Shown: positions 1 to 6,839 of the stretch, one piece after another | How positions within the stretch are numbered: position 1 is the stretch's first letter | Layout: each line of letters opens with the position of its first letter | Source: Thiobacillus denitrificans | Lineage (GTDB): Bacteria; Pseudomonadota; Gammaproteobacteria; Burkholderiales; Thiobacillaceae | DNA: 13,060 bases | Reading direction: 5' to 3' | Assembly (NCBI GenBank): GCA_002424845.1 | Contig: DILD01000071.1 | Location: 57,361 to 70,420, forward strand | Translations under genes and position numbers: made by a program | The notes under the pieces: model-generated | The model's database searches: none | The model's input: the letters and a program-made list of their open reading frames with translations, nothing else | What the model was told of the DNA's origin: nothing

Positions 1-622
1 TCTGGTACAGGCGGTGCACGCCGGTAGTGGTTTCCTCGGTGACGCCCTTGACGGCGGCCAGACGCAGCGAATACCAGGTCGGATCGACTGCCAGTTTGGC
101 CTTGATCGCTGCGTAGAGCACCTGCTCTTCCTCGCTGGTGGGCTTGGCCACCACCGAGATATCCTGCTCGGCGCGCGCGCCCAAGTGCAGCAGCAGCGTG
201 GCATCGCCGCCATCGTCGAGAATCATGTTGCTGAAACCGCCGTCGCTCCACTCGAAGATGCGATGGGTGTAATCCCAATAGTCTTCCAGCGACTCGCCCT
301 TGACCGCGAACACCGGGATGTTATCGGCGGCGATTGCGGCGGCGGCGTGGTCCTGGGTGGAGAAGATGTTGCACGAGGCCCAGCGCACTTCGGCGCCGAG
401 CGCGGTCAGCGTCTCGATCAGCACGGCGGTCTGGATGGTCATGTGCAGCGAACCGGTGATGCGCGCGCCCTTCAAGGGCTGCGCGGCCGCGAATTCCTCG
501 CGAATGGCCATCAGGCCGGGCATTTCGGTTTCGGCGATGCGGATTTCCTTGCGGCCCCAGTCGGCAAGCGACATATCGGCGACAACGTAATCAGTGAAGT
601 TTTGGGCAGCCACAGCGTTCAT
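1..622 (-). CDS. ahcY: Adenosylhomocysteinase (SAH hydrolase), N-terminal part, cut by window edge
   Basis: Cytosolic, NAD-dependent enzyme that reversibly splits S-adenosylhomocysteine into adenosine and homocysteine, removing the inhibitory product of SAM-dependent methylation. About 207 N-terminal residues are present; the C-terminal half, including most of the NAD-binding domain, lies beyond the left edge. Family motifs seen are TGSLHMT (about residues 56-62, substrate-site His), CNIFSTQDHAAAA (84-96) and VTEETTTGVHRLYQ at the cut. The start at 622 gives MNAVAAQNFTDY and is preceded by GGAG with a 6-nt gap. An in-frame ATG 12 nt upstream (634) is possible but would include that GGAG inside the coding sequence. 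Upstream lies an SAH riboswitch, fully consistent with the identity. It sits downstream of metK and the exchanger on the same strand. Confidence 0.97.
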   Translation of the reverse strand, partial: MNAVAAQNFTDYVVADMSLADWGRKEIRIAETEMPGLMAIREEFAAAQPLKGARITGSLHMTIQTAVLIETLTALGAEVRWASCNIFSTQDHAAAAIAADNIPVFAVKGESLEDYWDYTHRIFEWSDGGFSNMILDDGGDATLLLHLGARAEQDISVVAKPTSEEEQVLYAAIKAKLAVDPTWYSLRLAAVKGVTEETTTGVHRLYQ

Positions 623-715
623 ACGATGCTCCATGCATGTGGCCGGGAGGGCGGAGGAATCTGGCGATGATGGTGTCGCTCACCCAACGTCCCGAACCCG
701 GCAGGGTTGAGAATA

Positions 716-784
716 AAGGTGAGCGCGGTTGTTGCCTTTCCGAGCCTGGGACAGATGAAACTGCCTCGCAGCGCTCCTCGGAAA
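716..784 (-). ncRNA. SAH riboswitch aptamer in the ahcY leader
   Basis: Seen on the minus strand: TTTCCGAG (784-777) pairs perfectly over 8 bp with CTCGGAAA (744-737), forming P1. Right after the first P1 strand is GAGGAGCGCTGC, and before the second is CCCAGG; both are hallmark conserved elements of the SAH riboswitch found ahead of ahcY in beta- and gammaproteobacteria. GAGCGC (776-771) is complementary to GCGCTC (726-721) beyond P1, matching the expected pseudoknot. The known class binds S-adenosylhomocysteine and turns on downstream SAH-recycling genes. The aptamer starts about where transcription would begin from the TATAAT box at 794-789. A small hairpin (AACCC/GGGTT, 708-695) between aptamer and start codon may belong to the expression platform, but I see no T-run, so control is more likely at translation. 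Confidence 0.92.
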
Positions 785-788
785 GTGG

Positions 789-794
789 ATTATA
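789..794 (-). promoter_or_regulatory. -10 box of the ahcY/riboswitch promoter
   Basis: A perfect TATAAT on the minus strand lies 4 nt before the first base of riboswitch P1, so the transcript would start at or next to the aptamer. The box overlaps the CTA TAA end of the upstream exchanger gene. No good TTGACA-like -35 is seen at 16-18 bp spacing (CCTCAA or TCCTCA), so promoter strength is uncertain. It implies that ahcY can be transcribed separately from metK and the exchanger. Confidence 0.6.
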
Positions 795-1863
795 GCCCAG
801 GCGGCTGCCGCTTGAGGAAGCTGACCAGCAGGGTCACTGCGGTCAACGGCATAACATAGCTCAGCATCACGCTGGAAAAGGCCTGCAGGCTTTCGTGCTG
901 CTGCGCGGCCAGCACCAGGTAAAGCAGATAGAACGCATAGTAGCCAAGGAACACCGCGCCTTCCCAGCGCGCGATTTCGCGCCCGGTCAGCAGGATTGGC
1001 AGGCAGGCGAAGGCGACCGCCAGCATCACCCACAGGTCGAAGTTGCGCGCCGCGTCCGGCACCGCCAGTCCGCCTGCCGACACCAGCCCCGCAGCGCCCA
1101 GCACCGCCAGCAGGTTGAAGATGTTGCTGCCGACCACATTGCCGACCGCGATGTCGCGCTGGCCGCGCAAGGCCGCGATGAGCGAGGTGGCGATTTCCGG
1201 CATCGAGGTGCCGACCGCCACCACGGTGAGTCCGATGACGAGATCACTCACCCCCATCACCTTGGCGAACACCACCGCCGCGCCGACCAGCCAGTCGGCG
1301 CCCAGCACCAGCAAGGCCAGGCCACCGAGCACCAGCGCAGCCTGTACGCTCCAGTGGCGGTCCCACTGGCTGGTCGGGATTTCGCTCGCAAATTCATCTT
1401 CGGCGTCTTTCGAAGCGCGCCGCGACTGCACGACGAGAAACACGGTATAGGCGATTACCCCCGCGAACAGCAGGCCCGCCTCGATGCGGCCGATGCTGCC
1501 GTCAAGCGCCATCGCCACCACCACCAGCGAGGCGCCGATCATGATGGGGATTTCCTGGCGAACGATCTGCTCGTGCACCAGCAAGGGCGCCACCAGCGCT
1601 GATATGCCGAGGATCAGCAGGATGTTGGCGATATTGCTGCCGACGACGTTGCCGATCGCCAGATCGGACGTACCGGAAAGCGCGGCGCCGACCGACACCG
1701 CCATTTCCGGCGCGCTGGTGCCGAAGGCCACCACGGTGAGGCCCACCACCAGCGGCGAGATGCCCCAGGACACTGCTAATCGCGAGGCGCCGCGCACCAT
1801 GGCCTCGGCGCCGACGACCAGCGCCAGCAATCCGAGCACGAACATCACGGCCTGCGTCATCAT
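790..1863 (-). CDS. CaCA-family Na+/Ca2+ exchanger (YrbG-like inner-membrane antiporter)
   Basis: Inner-membrane cation/Ca2+ antiporter of the CaCA superfamily, predicted to exchange Ca2+ against Na+ or H+. The 357-residue product is almost entirely hydrophobic helices and carries the two inverted alpha-repeats that line the ion path: VVAFGTSAPE near residues 45-53 followed by GNVVGSNIAN (71-80), and VVAVGTSMPE near 215-223 followed by GNVVGSNIFN (241-250). The acidic loop around 150-170 separates the two halves, as is typical. The start at 1863 (MMTQAVMF) is chosen because it leads directly into the first helix and lies 4 nt after the metK stop; a second ATG at 1860 is equally possible. A longer reading frame to 1953 would run back into metK and is rejected. 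Probably cotranscribed with metK. Ion specificity cannot be read from sequence. Confidence 0.9.
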   Translation of the reverse strand: MMTQAVMFVLGLLALVVGAEAMVRGASRLAVSWGISPLVVGLTVVAFGTSAPEMAVSVGAALSGTSDLAIGNVVGSNIANILLILGISALVAPLLVHEQIVRQEIPIMIGASLVVVAMALDGSIGRIEAGLLFAGVIAYTVFLVVQSRRASKDAEDEFASEIPTSQWDRHWSVQAALVLGGLALLVLGADWLVGAAVVFAKVMGVSDLVIGLTVVAVGTSMPEIATSLIAALRGQRDIAVGNVVGSNIFNLLAVLGAAGLVSAGGLAVPDAARNFDLWVMLAVAFACLPILLTGREIARWEGAVFLGYYAFYLLYLVLAAQQHESLQAFSSVMLSYVMPLTAVTLLVSFLKRQPPGL

Positions 1864-1867
1864 GCTG

Positions 1868-3034
1868 TTACAGCCCCGCCGCGGCTTTAAGTTCGGCCGC
1901 CTTGTCGGTGACCTCCCAGGTGAAATCCGGCTCATCACGGCCGAAGTGACCATAGCTTGCGGTACGGGTATAGATCGGGCGCAGCAGGTCGAGCATGTTG
2001 ACGATGCCCTTGGGACGCAGGTCGAAGTGCGCCTGGATCAGTTCGACGATTTTGGCTTCCGGAATCTTGCCTGTGCCGAAGGTGTCAACCATCAGCGAAG
2101 TCGGCCTGGCGACGCCGATGGCGTAGCTGATCTGCACCATGCATTTGTCGGCCAGACCAGCGGCAACGATGTTCTTCGCCACGTAACGGCCGGCATAGGC
2201 GGCGGAACGGTCGACCTTGGACGGATCCTTGCCGGAGAATGCACCGCCGCCGTGCGGAGAGGCACCGCCGTAGGTGTCGACGATGATCTTGCGGCCGGTC
2301 AGACCGGCGTCGCCCATCGGCCCGCCCACGACGAAGCGGCCGGTGGGGTTCACCAGATAGCGCGTGTCGGCGGTGAGCATCTCCTTCGGCAGCACAGGCT
2401 TGATGATTTCCTCGATCACCGCCTCGGACAACTGGGCGTGCGAGACTTCGGGATGATGCTGGGTGGAGAGCACGACGGTGTCGATGGAGTGCGGCTTGCC
2501 GTCGACGTAGCGGATCGATACCTGCGATTTCGCATCCGGGCGCAGCCACGGCAGGCGGCCGTCCTTGCGCAGTTCGGACTGGCGCTCGGTCAGGCGGTGC
2601 GCCAGGTGAATCGGCATCGGCATCAGCACGGGGGTTTCGTTGCAGGCGTAGCCGAACATCAGGCCCTGGTCGCCGGCGCCCTGGTCGAGATAGTCGTCAT
2701 GCGCGCGATCCACGCCCTGCGCGATGTCGGGCGACTGCTTGCCGACGGTGACCAGCACCGAGCAGGTGTTGTAGTCGAAGCCAATCTCGGACGAGTCGTA
2801 ACCGATGCGCTTGATGGTCTGGCGCGCGATCTGGTTGTAGTCGATCACCGCCGAGGTGGTGATCTCGCCGGCGATGACGCACAGGCCGGTGGTCAGCAGC
2901 GTCTCGCACGCCACGCGCGCATGTTTGTCCTGGGTTAGAATCGCGTCGAGTACTGCGTCCGACACCTGATCCGCCATCTTGTCGGGATGACCCTCCGATA
3001 CCGACTCAGACGTGAAAATGAAATCTTTTTGCAT
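1868..3034 (-). CDS. metK: S-adenosylmethionine synthetase (methionine adenosyltransferase)
   Basis: Cytosolic enzyme making S-adenosylmethionine from methionine and ATP. The 388-residue length is normal for bacterial MetK. Visible motifs are SVSEGHPDK (11-19, with the ATP-site His), GAGDQGLMFGYA (119-130), and the phosphate loop GGGAFSGKDPSKVDRSAAY beginning at 262. The start at 3034 (MQKDFIFTSESV) has AGGAG 5 nt upstream; the open frame continuing to 3265 contains no family sequence and crosses the promoter region, so it is rejected. It is first in a minus-strand block with the exchanger, and two genes away from ahcY, so SAM synthesis and SAH recycling are neighbours. A GC-rich hairpin lies in its leader. 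Confidence 0.97.
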   Translation of the reverse strand: MQKDFIFTSESVSEGHPDKMADQVSDAVLDAILTQDKHARVACETLLTTGLCVIAGEITTSAVIDYNQIARQTIKRIGYDSSEIGFDYNTCSVLVTVGKQSPDIAQGVDRAHDDYLDQGAGDQGLMFGYACNETPVLMPMPIHLAHRLTERQSELRKDGRLPWLRPDAKSQVSIRYVDGKPHSIDTVVLSTQHHPEVSHAQLSEAVIEEIIKPVLPKEMLTADTRYLVNPTGRFVVGGPMGDAGLTGRKIIVDTYGGASPHGGGAFSGKDPSKVDRSAAYAGRYVAKNIVAAGLADKCMVQISYAIGVARPTSLMVDTFGTGKIPEAKIVELIQAHFDLRPKGIVNMLDLLRPIYTRTASYGHFGRDEPDFTWEVTDKAAELKAAAGL

Positions 3035-3039
3035 GACAG

Positions 3040-3044
3040 CTCCT
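3040..3044 (-). promoter_or_regulatory. Ribosome binding site of metK
   Basis: AGGAG on the minus strand, 5 nt before the ATG at 3034. It fixes the metK start over longer upstream readings in the same frame. Confidence 0.8.
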
Positions 3045-3050
3045 GTTGCC

Positions 3051-3073
3051 CCGGTTACCGACTGCGCAACCGG
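3051..3073 (-). other. Hairpin in the metK leader
   Basis: On the minus strand CCGGTT (3073-3068) and AACCGG (3056-3051) form a perfect 6-bp inverted repeat around an 11-nt loop, ending 6 nt before the AGGAG ribosome binding site. The run CCCC upstream (3080-3077) could also pair with GG next to the stem. It could modulate metK translation, but it matches no SAM-riboswitch class I know, and I claim only the structure. Confidence 0.4.
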
Positions 3074-3110
3074 CTCGGGGGACAAACAGAGCGGTGACGC
3101 TTTAGCTGAA

Positions 3111-3136
3111 TTTGTATCCCGCCCGCAAGTTGTCAA
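3111..3136 (-). promoter_or_regulatory. Candidate metK promoter
   Basis: A perfect -35 hexamer TTGACA (3136-3131, minus strand) is followed at a short 14-bp spacing by TACAAA (3116-3111), four of six matches to TATAAT; other spacings give worse -10 boxes. Transcription would give a leader of roughly 65-75 nt. The -35 is convincing, the -10 is weak. Confidence 0.4.
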
Positions 3137-3230
3137 GATTAACGCGGCGGCTCTGGCCTGGGCCAAGCGCCAATTGTGCCGCGCCCACGCCCCGTGCGTC
3201 AATTCCCACGAGAGGACCCCGATCCACTCT

Positions 3231-3299
3231 GGGCTAAAACCCATGTGGAGTCGTGTGCCCCACAAGGGGACTCCGGCTTTCTACGCGCTAAAGCGCGTG
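3231..3299 (+). other. Cluster of three hairpins before the acyltransferase operon
   Basis: Three consecutive inverted repeats lie in the last 90 nt before the first lpxL-like gene. GGG CTAAAA CCC spans 3231-3242. GGAGT (3247-3251) pairs with ACTCC (3270-3274), enclosing CCCC ACAA GGGG (3258-3269) with a 6-nt one-sided bulge. ACGCGC TAAA GCGCGT (3283-3298) is a perfect 6-bp stem with a tetraloop, ending 18 nt before the start codon. No T-run follows, so it is not an ordinary terminator. It may be a structured 5' leader or a repeat-type element; function unknown. Confidence 0.45.
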
Positions 3300-3316
3300 A
3301 AAGATCGTATGCCCGC

Positions 3317-4189
3317 ATGATGTTTCTGCTCAAACTGCTGGCACGCCTGCCGCTGCCGCTGCTGCACGGCACCGGCATCGTCCTCGGCTGGCTGGTCTAC
3401 TGGGCACCGGGCCGCCATTCCGCACGCATGCGCGACCATATTCTCAACAGTGGCCTGTGCACACCGGGGCGCGACTGCCAACGCCTGCTGCGTCGCGCCG
3501 TCGGCGAGGCCGGCAAGGCTTTTGTTGAACTCCTGCCGGTCTGGTTGCGCCCGTACGACAAGGTGCTGAAGCTGGTCAAGGGCACCAGCGGTTGGGAACA
3601 TATCGACGCTGCGCGCGCCGCGGGCAAAGGGGTAATCGTCATCGCGCCGCATATCGGCTGTTTCGAAATGATCAATCTGTATTACGCCGCGCAGCATCCG
3701 TTTACCGCGATGTACAAGCCGCCCCGCAGGCCCGCGCTGGCGGCACTGATGCTGGCCGGACGCCAGCGCGGACAGGCCACGCTGGTGCCGACCGACCTGT
3801 CGGGCGTACGGGCCCTGCTGGCAGCGCTGAAACGTCACGAGGGCATCGGCATTCTGCCTGATCAGGTGGCAACCGGCGGGGACGGCGTATGGGCACCGTT
3901 CTTCGGCCGCCCCGCCTACACGCCCACCCTGGTCGCCAGCCTGCAACGCAAAACCGGGGCGGCGGCATTCTTCGTCGCAGCCGAACGTCTGAGCTGGGGG
4001 CGCGGCTATCACCTGCATATCACCCCGGTCAATGATCCGTTGCCGGAAGACAAAGCCGCGGCCGCCCTTCGCATCAACCAGGGCGTGGAAGACATCGTGC
4101 GACGCTTCCCCGCGCAATACCTGTGGAGCTACAACCGCTACAAACGTCCGGGGGGAGCCCCGCCTCCTGCCCCTCTCACGACGCAATGA
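3317..4189 (+). CDS. LpxL/HtrB-type lysophospholipid acyltransferase, first of pair
   Basis: Probable lipid A late acyltransferase, which moves a fatty acyl chain from acyl-ACP to a hydroxyl of an acylated lipid A precursor at the inner face of the cytoplasmic membrane. The 290-residue protein has a hydrophobic N-terminal anchor (about residues 10-30) and the catalytic HX4E motif in APHIGCFEM (His112, Glu117). Further family segments are the ILPDQ-x-GG region near residue 183 and QYLWSYNRYK near the C terminus, where the family usually has W-x-[YH]RR[FWY]K. Start 3317 gives MMFLLK; 3320 is an alternative, and neither has a clear ribosome binding site. The longer frame from 3176 passes through the hairpin cluster. 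Its stop overlaps the next start as ATGA, so the two acyltransferases are translationally coupled. Whether it acts on lipid A or another lipid is not settled by sequence. Confidence 0.88.
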   Translation: MMFLLKLLARLPLPLLHGTGIVLGWLVYWAPGRHSARMRDHILNSGLCTPGRDCQRLLRRAVGEAGKAFVELLPVWLRPYDKVLKLVKGTSGWEHIDAARAAGKGVIVIAPHIGCFEMINLYYAAQHPFTAMYKPPRRPALAALMLAGRQRGQATLVPTDLSGVRALLAALKRHEGIGILPDQVATGGDGVWAPFFGRPAYTPTLVASLQRKTGAAAFFVAAERLSWGRGYHLHITPVNDPLPEDKAAAALRINQGVEDIVRRFPAQYLWSYNRYKRPGGAPPPAPLTTQ

Positions 4190-5097
4190 GGCCGGTTTCC
4201 GAGAACCTGCTGCGTCCATCACTGCTTCCAGCCTGGTGCGGCGTGGCCTTTCTGTGGCTGCTGCACTGGTTACCGCTGCCGCTGCAGGCAGCCCTTGGCA
4301 ATTTTCTTGGCGGCTTGCTGGCCTTGCTGCCGGGAAAGCGCCGGCGCGTCGGCGCCACCAATCTGGCGCTGTGCTTTCCCGACACCCCCAAGACCATCCG
4401 CAACCGCTGGCTGCGGCAGAGCTTCCAGGCCGCCACGCGCGCCGCACTTGAGCATGGTGTGTTGTGGTGGGGATCCGAGGCCCGCTTGCGCCGCTTGATC
4501 CGGATCGACAATCCGGAAGCGGCCATGGGGGACGGCAAGCGTCCGGTGATCTGGCTTGCACCGCACTTTGTCGGACTCATCGCAGGCGGCATGCGCCTGT
4601 CCCTTGATCGTAGCGTTGCCAATCTGTATGCGCGCGCCCGAAACCCGGTCTTCAACGAAATCATCCTGCAGGGGCGTTCCCGTTTTTGCTCGCCCCGGCT
4701 GATCTCGAAACACGACGGCATCAAGCCTGTGCTCAATGCACTCAAGGATGGCCTGCCGCTCCATTACTCGCCGGATCAGGACCAGGGGCGTCTCAACGCC
4801 GTGTTCGCACCCTTTTTCGGCGTAACGGCCGCCACCGTATCGGCGTTGCCGCGACTGGCCAGACTTGCCAACGCCCAGGTCGTCCCGGTCGTGACGCGCC
4901 AGCTGCCATGGGGACGCGGCTATGCAGTGCGCTTCTATCCGCCCTGGGACCATTACCCGAGCGACGATCTGGAAGCCGACGTCGCCCGCATGAATGCATT
5001 CATCGAGGACCGCATCCGCGAAATGCCAGGCCAGTATCTGTGGCTGCATCGCCGCTTCAAGACGCGACCGGCAGGCGAATCCAGTCTTTATGAATGA
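4186..5097 (+). CDS. LpxL/HtrB-type acyltransferase paralogue with altered HX4D motif
   Basis: Second acyltransferase of the same family as its upstream neighbour; 303 residues with an N-terminal hydrophobic anchor (about 12-50). The family segments SPDQDQG, FFGV and QYLWLHRRFK are present. The catalytic block reads WLAPHFVGLIAGG: the His (127) is there, but the position five residues on, normally Asp or Glu, is Ile132 (codon ATC). In the family the acid works with the His as a charge relay, so this enzyme may be inactive, slow or use another acid. No frameshift or stop is seen and the rest of the fold looks intact. The start at 4186 overlaps the previous stop as ATGA. Its own end overlaps the GNAT gene by 8 nt. 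Lipid A secondary acylation is the likeliest role if it is active. Confidence 0.87.
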   Translation: MRPVSENLLRPSLLPAWCGVAFLWLLHWLPLPLQAALGNFLGGLLALLPGKRRRVGATNLALCFPDTPKTIRNRWLRQSFQAATRAALEHGVLWWGSEARLRRLIRIDNPEAAMGDGKRPVIWLAPHFVGLIAGGMRLSLDRSVANLYARARNPVFNEIILQGRSRFCSPRLISKHDGIKPVLNALKDGLPLHYSPDQDQGRLNAVFAPFFGVTAATVSALPRLARLANAQVVPVVTRQLPWGRGYAVRFYPPWDHYPSDDLEADVARMNAFIEDRIREMPGQYLWLHRRFKTRPAGESSLYE

Positions 5098-5596
5098 CGT
5101 GAACCCCAGCCTGCTGCGATTGACCGCAAGCGACATCGGCGACGTCGATACACTCGCACGCGAGGTCTGGCAGGCCACTTATCCGCCGCTGATTTCGCAG
5201 GCGCAGATCGACGCCATGCTGGCCGACCGCTACTCGCCCGCCCGCATAGGCGAGCAACTGGCCGACCCGCGCCATGCCTGGTGGGGTGCACGCCAGGGCG
5301 ATTCACTGCTTGGCTTTGCCCATGCCATGCAGGAGACGCAATCGATCTGCAAGCTCGACAAGCTCTACGTTCACCCGGCTCATCAGCGGCGCGGCATCGG
5401 CGCCGCACTGTTGAAGGAAATCGAGGCATGGGCGCACCAGCGTCAAATGGGCCGTCTGAAACTGCAGGTCAACCGCGGCAATGCGCAAGCGATCCGCGCG
5501 TATGAAAAGTACGGTTTCCAGGTGATCGCGTCGTACGTTTTCGACATCGGCCAGGGCTTCGTGATGGATGACCATGTGATGGAGCGCATGTTGTGA
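5090..5596 (+). CDS. GNAT-family N-acetyltransferase
   Basis: Predicted acetyl-CoA-dependent N-acetyltransferase of the GNAT fold, 168 residues. The acetyl-CoA pyrophosphate loop is QRRGIGAAL (99-107), preceded by the beta-4 strand KLYVHPAH; the later RAYEKYGF segment with the typical motif-B Tyr and Phe is also present. The start at 5090 overlaps the end of the acyltransferase by 8 nt and gives MNDVNPSLLRLT, which leads into the first strand. The end overlaps the next gene as GTGA. Substrate is unknown; it could modify a protein, an amino acid or a small amine. Its position inside a tightly overlapping operon does not identify it. Confidence 0.88.
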   Translation: MNDVNPSLLRLTASDIGDVDTLAREVWQATYPPLISQAQIDAMLADRYSPARIGEQLADPRHAWWGARQGDSLLGFAHAMQETQSICKLDKLYVHPAHQRRGIGAALLKEIEAWAHQRQMGRLKLQVNRGNAQAIRAYEKYGFQVIASYVFDIGQGFVMDDHVMERML

Positions 5597-6012
5597 CATT
5601 CGAGAACCCTTGTGACGACGCACTGCGTGCCTTGCTGACCGGCATCAAAACCATTGCCGTGGTCGGCCTGTCGCCGCAGCCCGCACGGCCGAGCTACCGC
5701 GTAGCGCAGGCGATGCAGCGCTACGGCTATCGCATCGTCCCGGTGCGTCCGCTGGTCGACACGGTGCTAGGGGAAAAGGCTTATGCCAGCCTGCCCGACA
5801 TTCCGTTCAAGGTCGACCTGGTCGATGTGTTTCGCGCGGCCGAGCACGTGCCCGCTATCGTCGAGCAATGCCTGGCGCTACACTTACCCGCTATCTGGAT
5901 ACAGGAAAGCATCGTGCATGAAAACGCGGCGCTTCAGGCGCAGGCTGCCGGCATGACGGTGGTGATGGATCGCTGCATCTCAAGAGACTATGCCAGGCTG
6001 ATGACCCAATGA
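5593..6012 (+). CDS. CoA-binding Rossmann-fold protein (YccU family)
   Basis: Small cytosolic CoA-binding domain protein (CoA_binding_2, YccU-like), 139 residues, related to the CoA-binding domain of succinyl-CoA synthetase alpha. The family outline is clear: IAVVGLSPQPARPSYRVA (nucleotide loop, about 20-37), GYRIVPVRP (45-53), VDLVDVFR (72-79), AIWIQESIVHENA and a closing VVMDRC. The biological role of this family is not established. The start is GTG at 5593, overlapping the preceding TGA as GTGA; there is no better ATG. Its own stop overlaps the dapF start as ATGA. Confidence 0.88.
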   Translation: MTFENPCDDALRALLTGIKTIAVVGLSPQPARPSYRVAQAMQRYGYRIVPVRPLVDTVLGEKAYASLPDIPFKVDLVDVFRAAEHVPAIVEQCLALHLPAIWIQESIVHENAALQAQAAGMTVVMDRCISRDYARLMTQ

Positions 6013-6839
6013 AATTACGCTTCACCAAAATGCACGGGCTGGGCAACGACTTCGTCGTACTCGATGGCGTCAATCAATCCGTCGCGCTTACTCCCGAACA
6101 GTGCCGGCGCATCGCCGACCGTCACTTCGGTGTCGGCTGCGACCAGATCCTGCTGGTCGAAAGGCCCGGTCGAGCCGATGTCGATTTCCGCTATCGCATT
6201 TTCAATGCCGACGGCGGAGAAGTGGAGCAATGCGGAAACGGCGCACGCTGTTTCGTGCGTTTCGTGCACGACCATGGCCTCACCGACAAGACCGCGATCC
6301 GCGTGGAAACCGCGTCCGGTGTCATCGAGCCGCGTTTGCTCGACAATGGCCAGGTCACGGTGGACATGGGGGCGCCACGCTTTGCGCCCGCCGACATTCC
6401 GTTCGCGGCCGAGACCGAGGCGCCAACCTATGCCCTGAAAGTCGGCCAGCACGTCCTCGACATCGCCGCGCTGTCGATGGGCAACCCGCACGCGGTGCTG
6501 CGGGTGAACGATCTCGACAGTGCGCCGGTGGACATCCTGGGAGCCGCCATCGAATCGCACTCGCGCTTTCCACAGCGGGTCAACGCCGGCTTCATGCAGG
6601 TGCTGACCCCGCACGACATCCGCCTACGCGTGTACGAGCGCGGCGCCGGCGAGACGCTGGCCTGCGGCACAGGCGCCTGCGCCGCCGCTGTTGCCGGCAT
6701 CCGCCAGGGATGGCTGAAAAGCCCCGTCAGTGTACACACGCGTGGCGGCGACCTGGTGATCGCCTGGTCCGGCATGGGCCAGCCGGTTTATATGACCGGT
6801 CCCGCCGAAACGGTTTTTGAGGGAGAAATGGAAATCTAA
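6009..6839 (+). CDS. dapF: Diaminopimelate epimerase
   Basis: Converts LL-diaminopimelate to meso-diaminopimelate in the cytosol, the last shared step before lysine and the peptidoglycan cross-linking residue. 276 residues, the normal family length. Both catalytic cysteines are present: Cys75 in EQCGNGARC and Cys219 in ETLACGTGAC. The N terminus (MKLRFTKMHGLGNDFVV) is typical, and the ATG at 6009 overlaps the preceding stop as ATGA. The DUF484 gene begins on the very next base. The dapF-DUF484-xerC order is conserved from Escherichia coli (with yigA) to betaproteobacteria, supporting all three calls. Confidence 0.98.
   Translation: MKLRFTKMHGLGNDFVVLDGVNQSVALTPEQCRRIADRHFGVGCDQILLVERPGRADVDFRYRIFNADGGEVEQCGNGARCFVRFVHDHGLTDKTAIRVETASGVIEPRLLDNGQVTVDMGAPRFAPADIPFAAETEAPTYALKVGQHVLDIAALSMGNPHAVLRVNDLDSAPVDILGAAIESHSRFPQRVNAGFMQVLTPHDIRLRVYERGAGETLACGTGACAAAVAGIRQGWLKSPVSVHTRGGDLVIAWSGMGQPVYMTGPAETVFEGEMEI

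Noticed and set aside
895..1602. 235-codon plus-strand frame opposite the exchanger
   Set aside because: His/Gln/Arg-rich shadow of the hydrophobic exchanger helices read on the other strand.
1484..2938. 484-codon open frame on the plus strand
   Set aside because: It lies antisense to the exchanger and metK, has no recognisable domain, and is explained by GC-rich codon bias of the real genes.
3281..4561. 426-codon minus-strand frame opposite the acyltransferases
   Set aside because: Arg/Gln/Pro-rich composition typical of an antisense shadow; it crosses a gene boundary of two well-supported plus-strand genes.
4270..5178. 302-codon minus-strand frame opposite the second acyltransferase and GNAT gene
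   Set aside because: No family signature and fully covered by the plus-strand operon.
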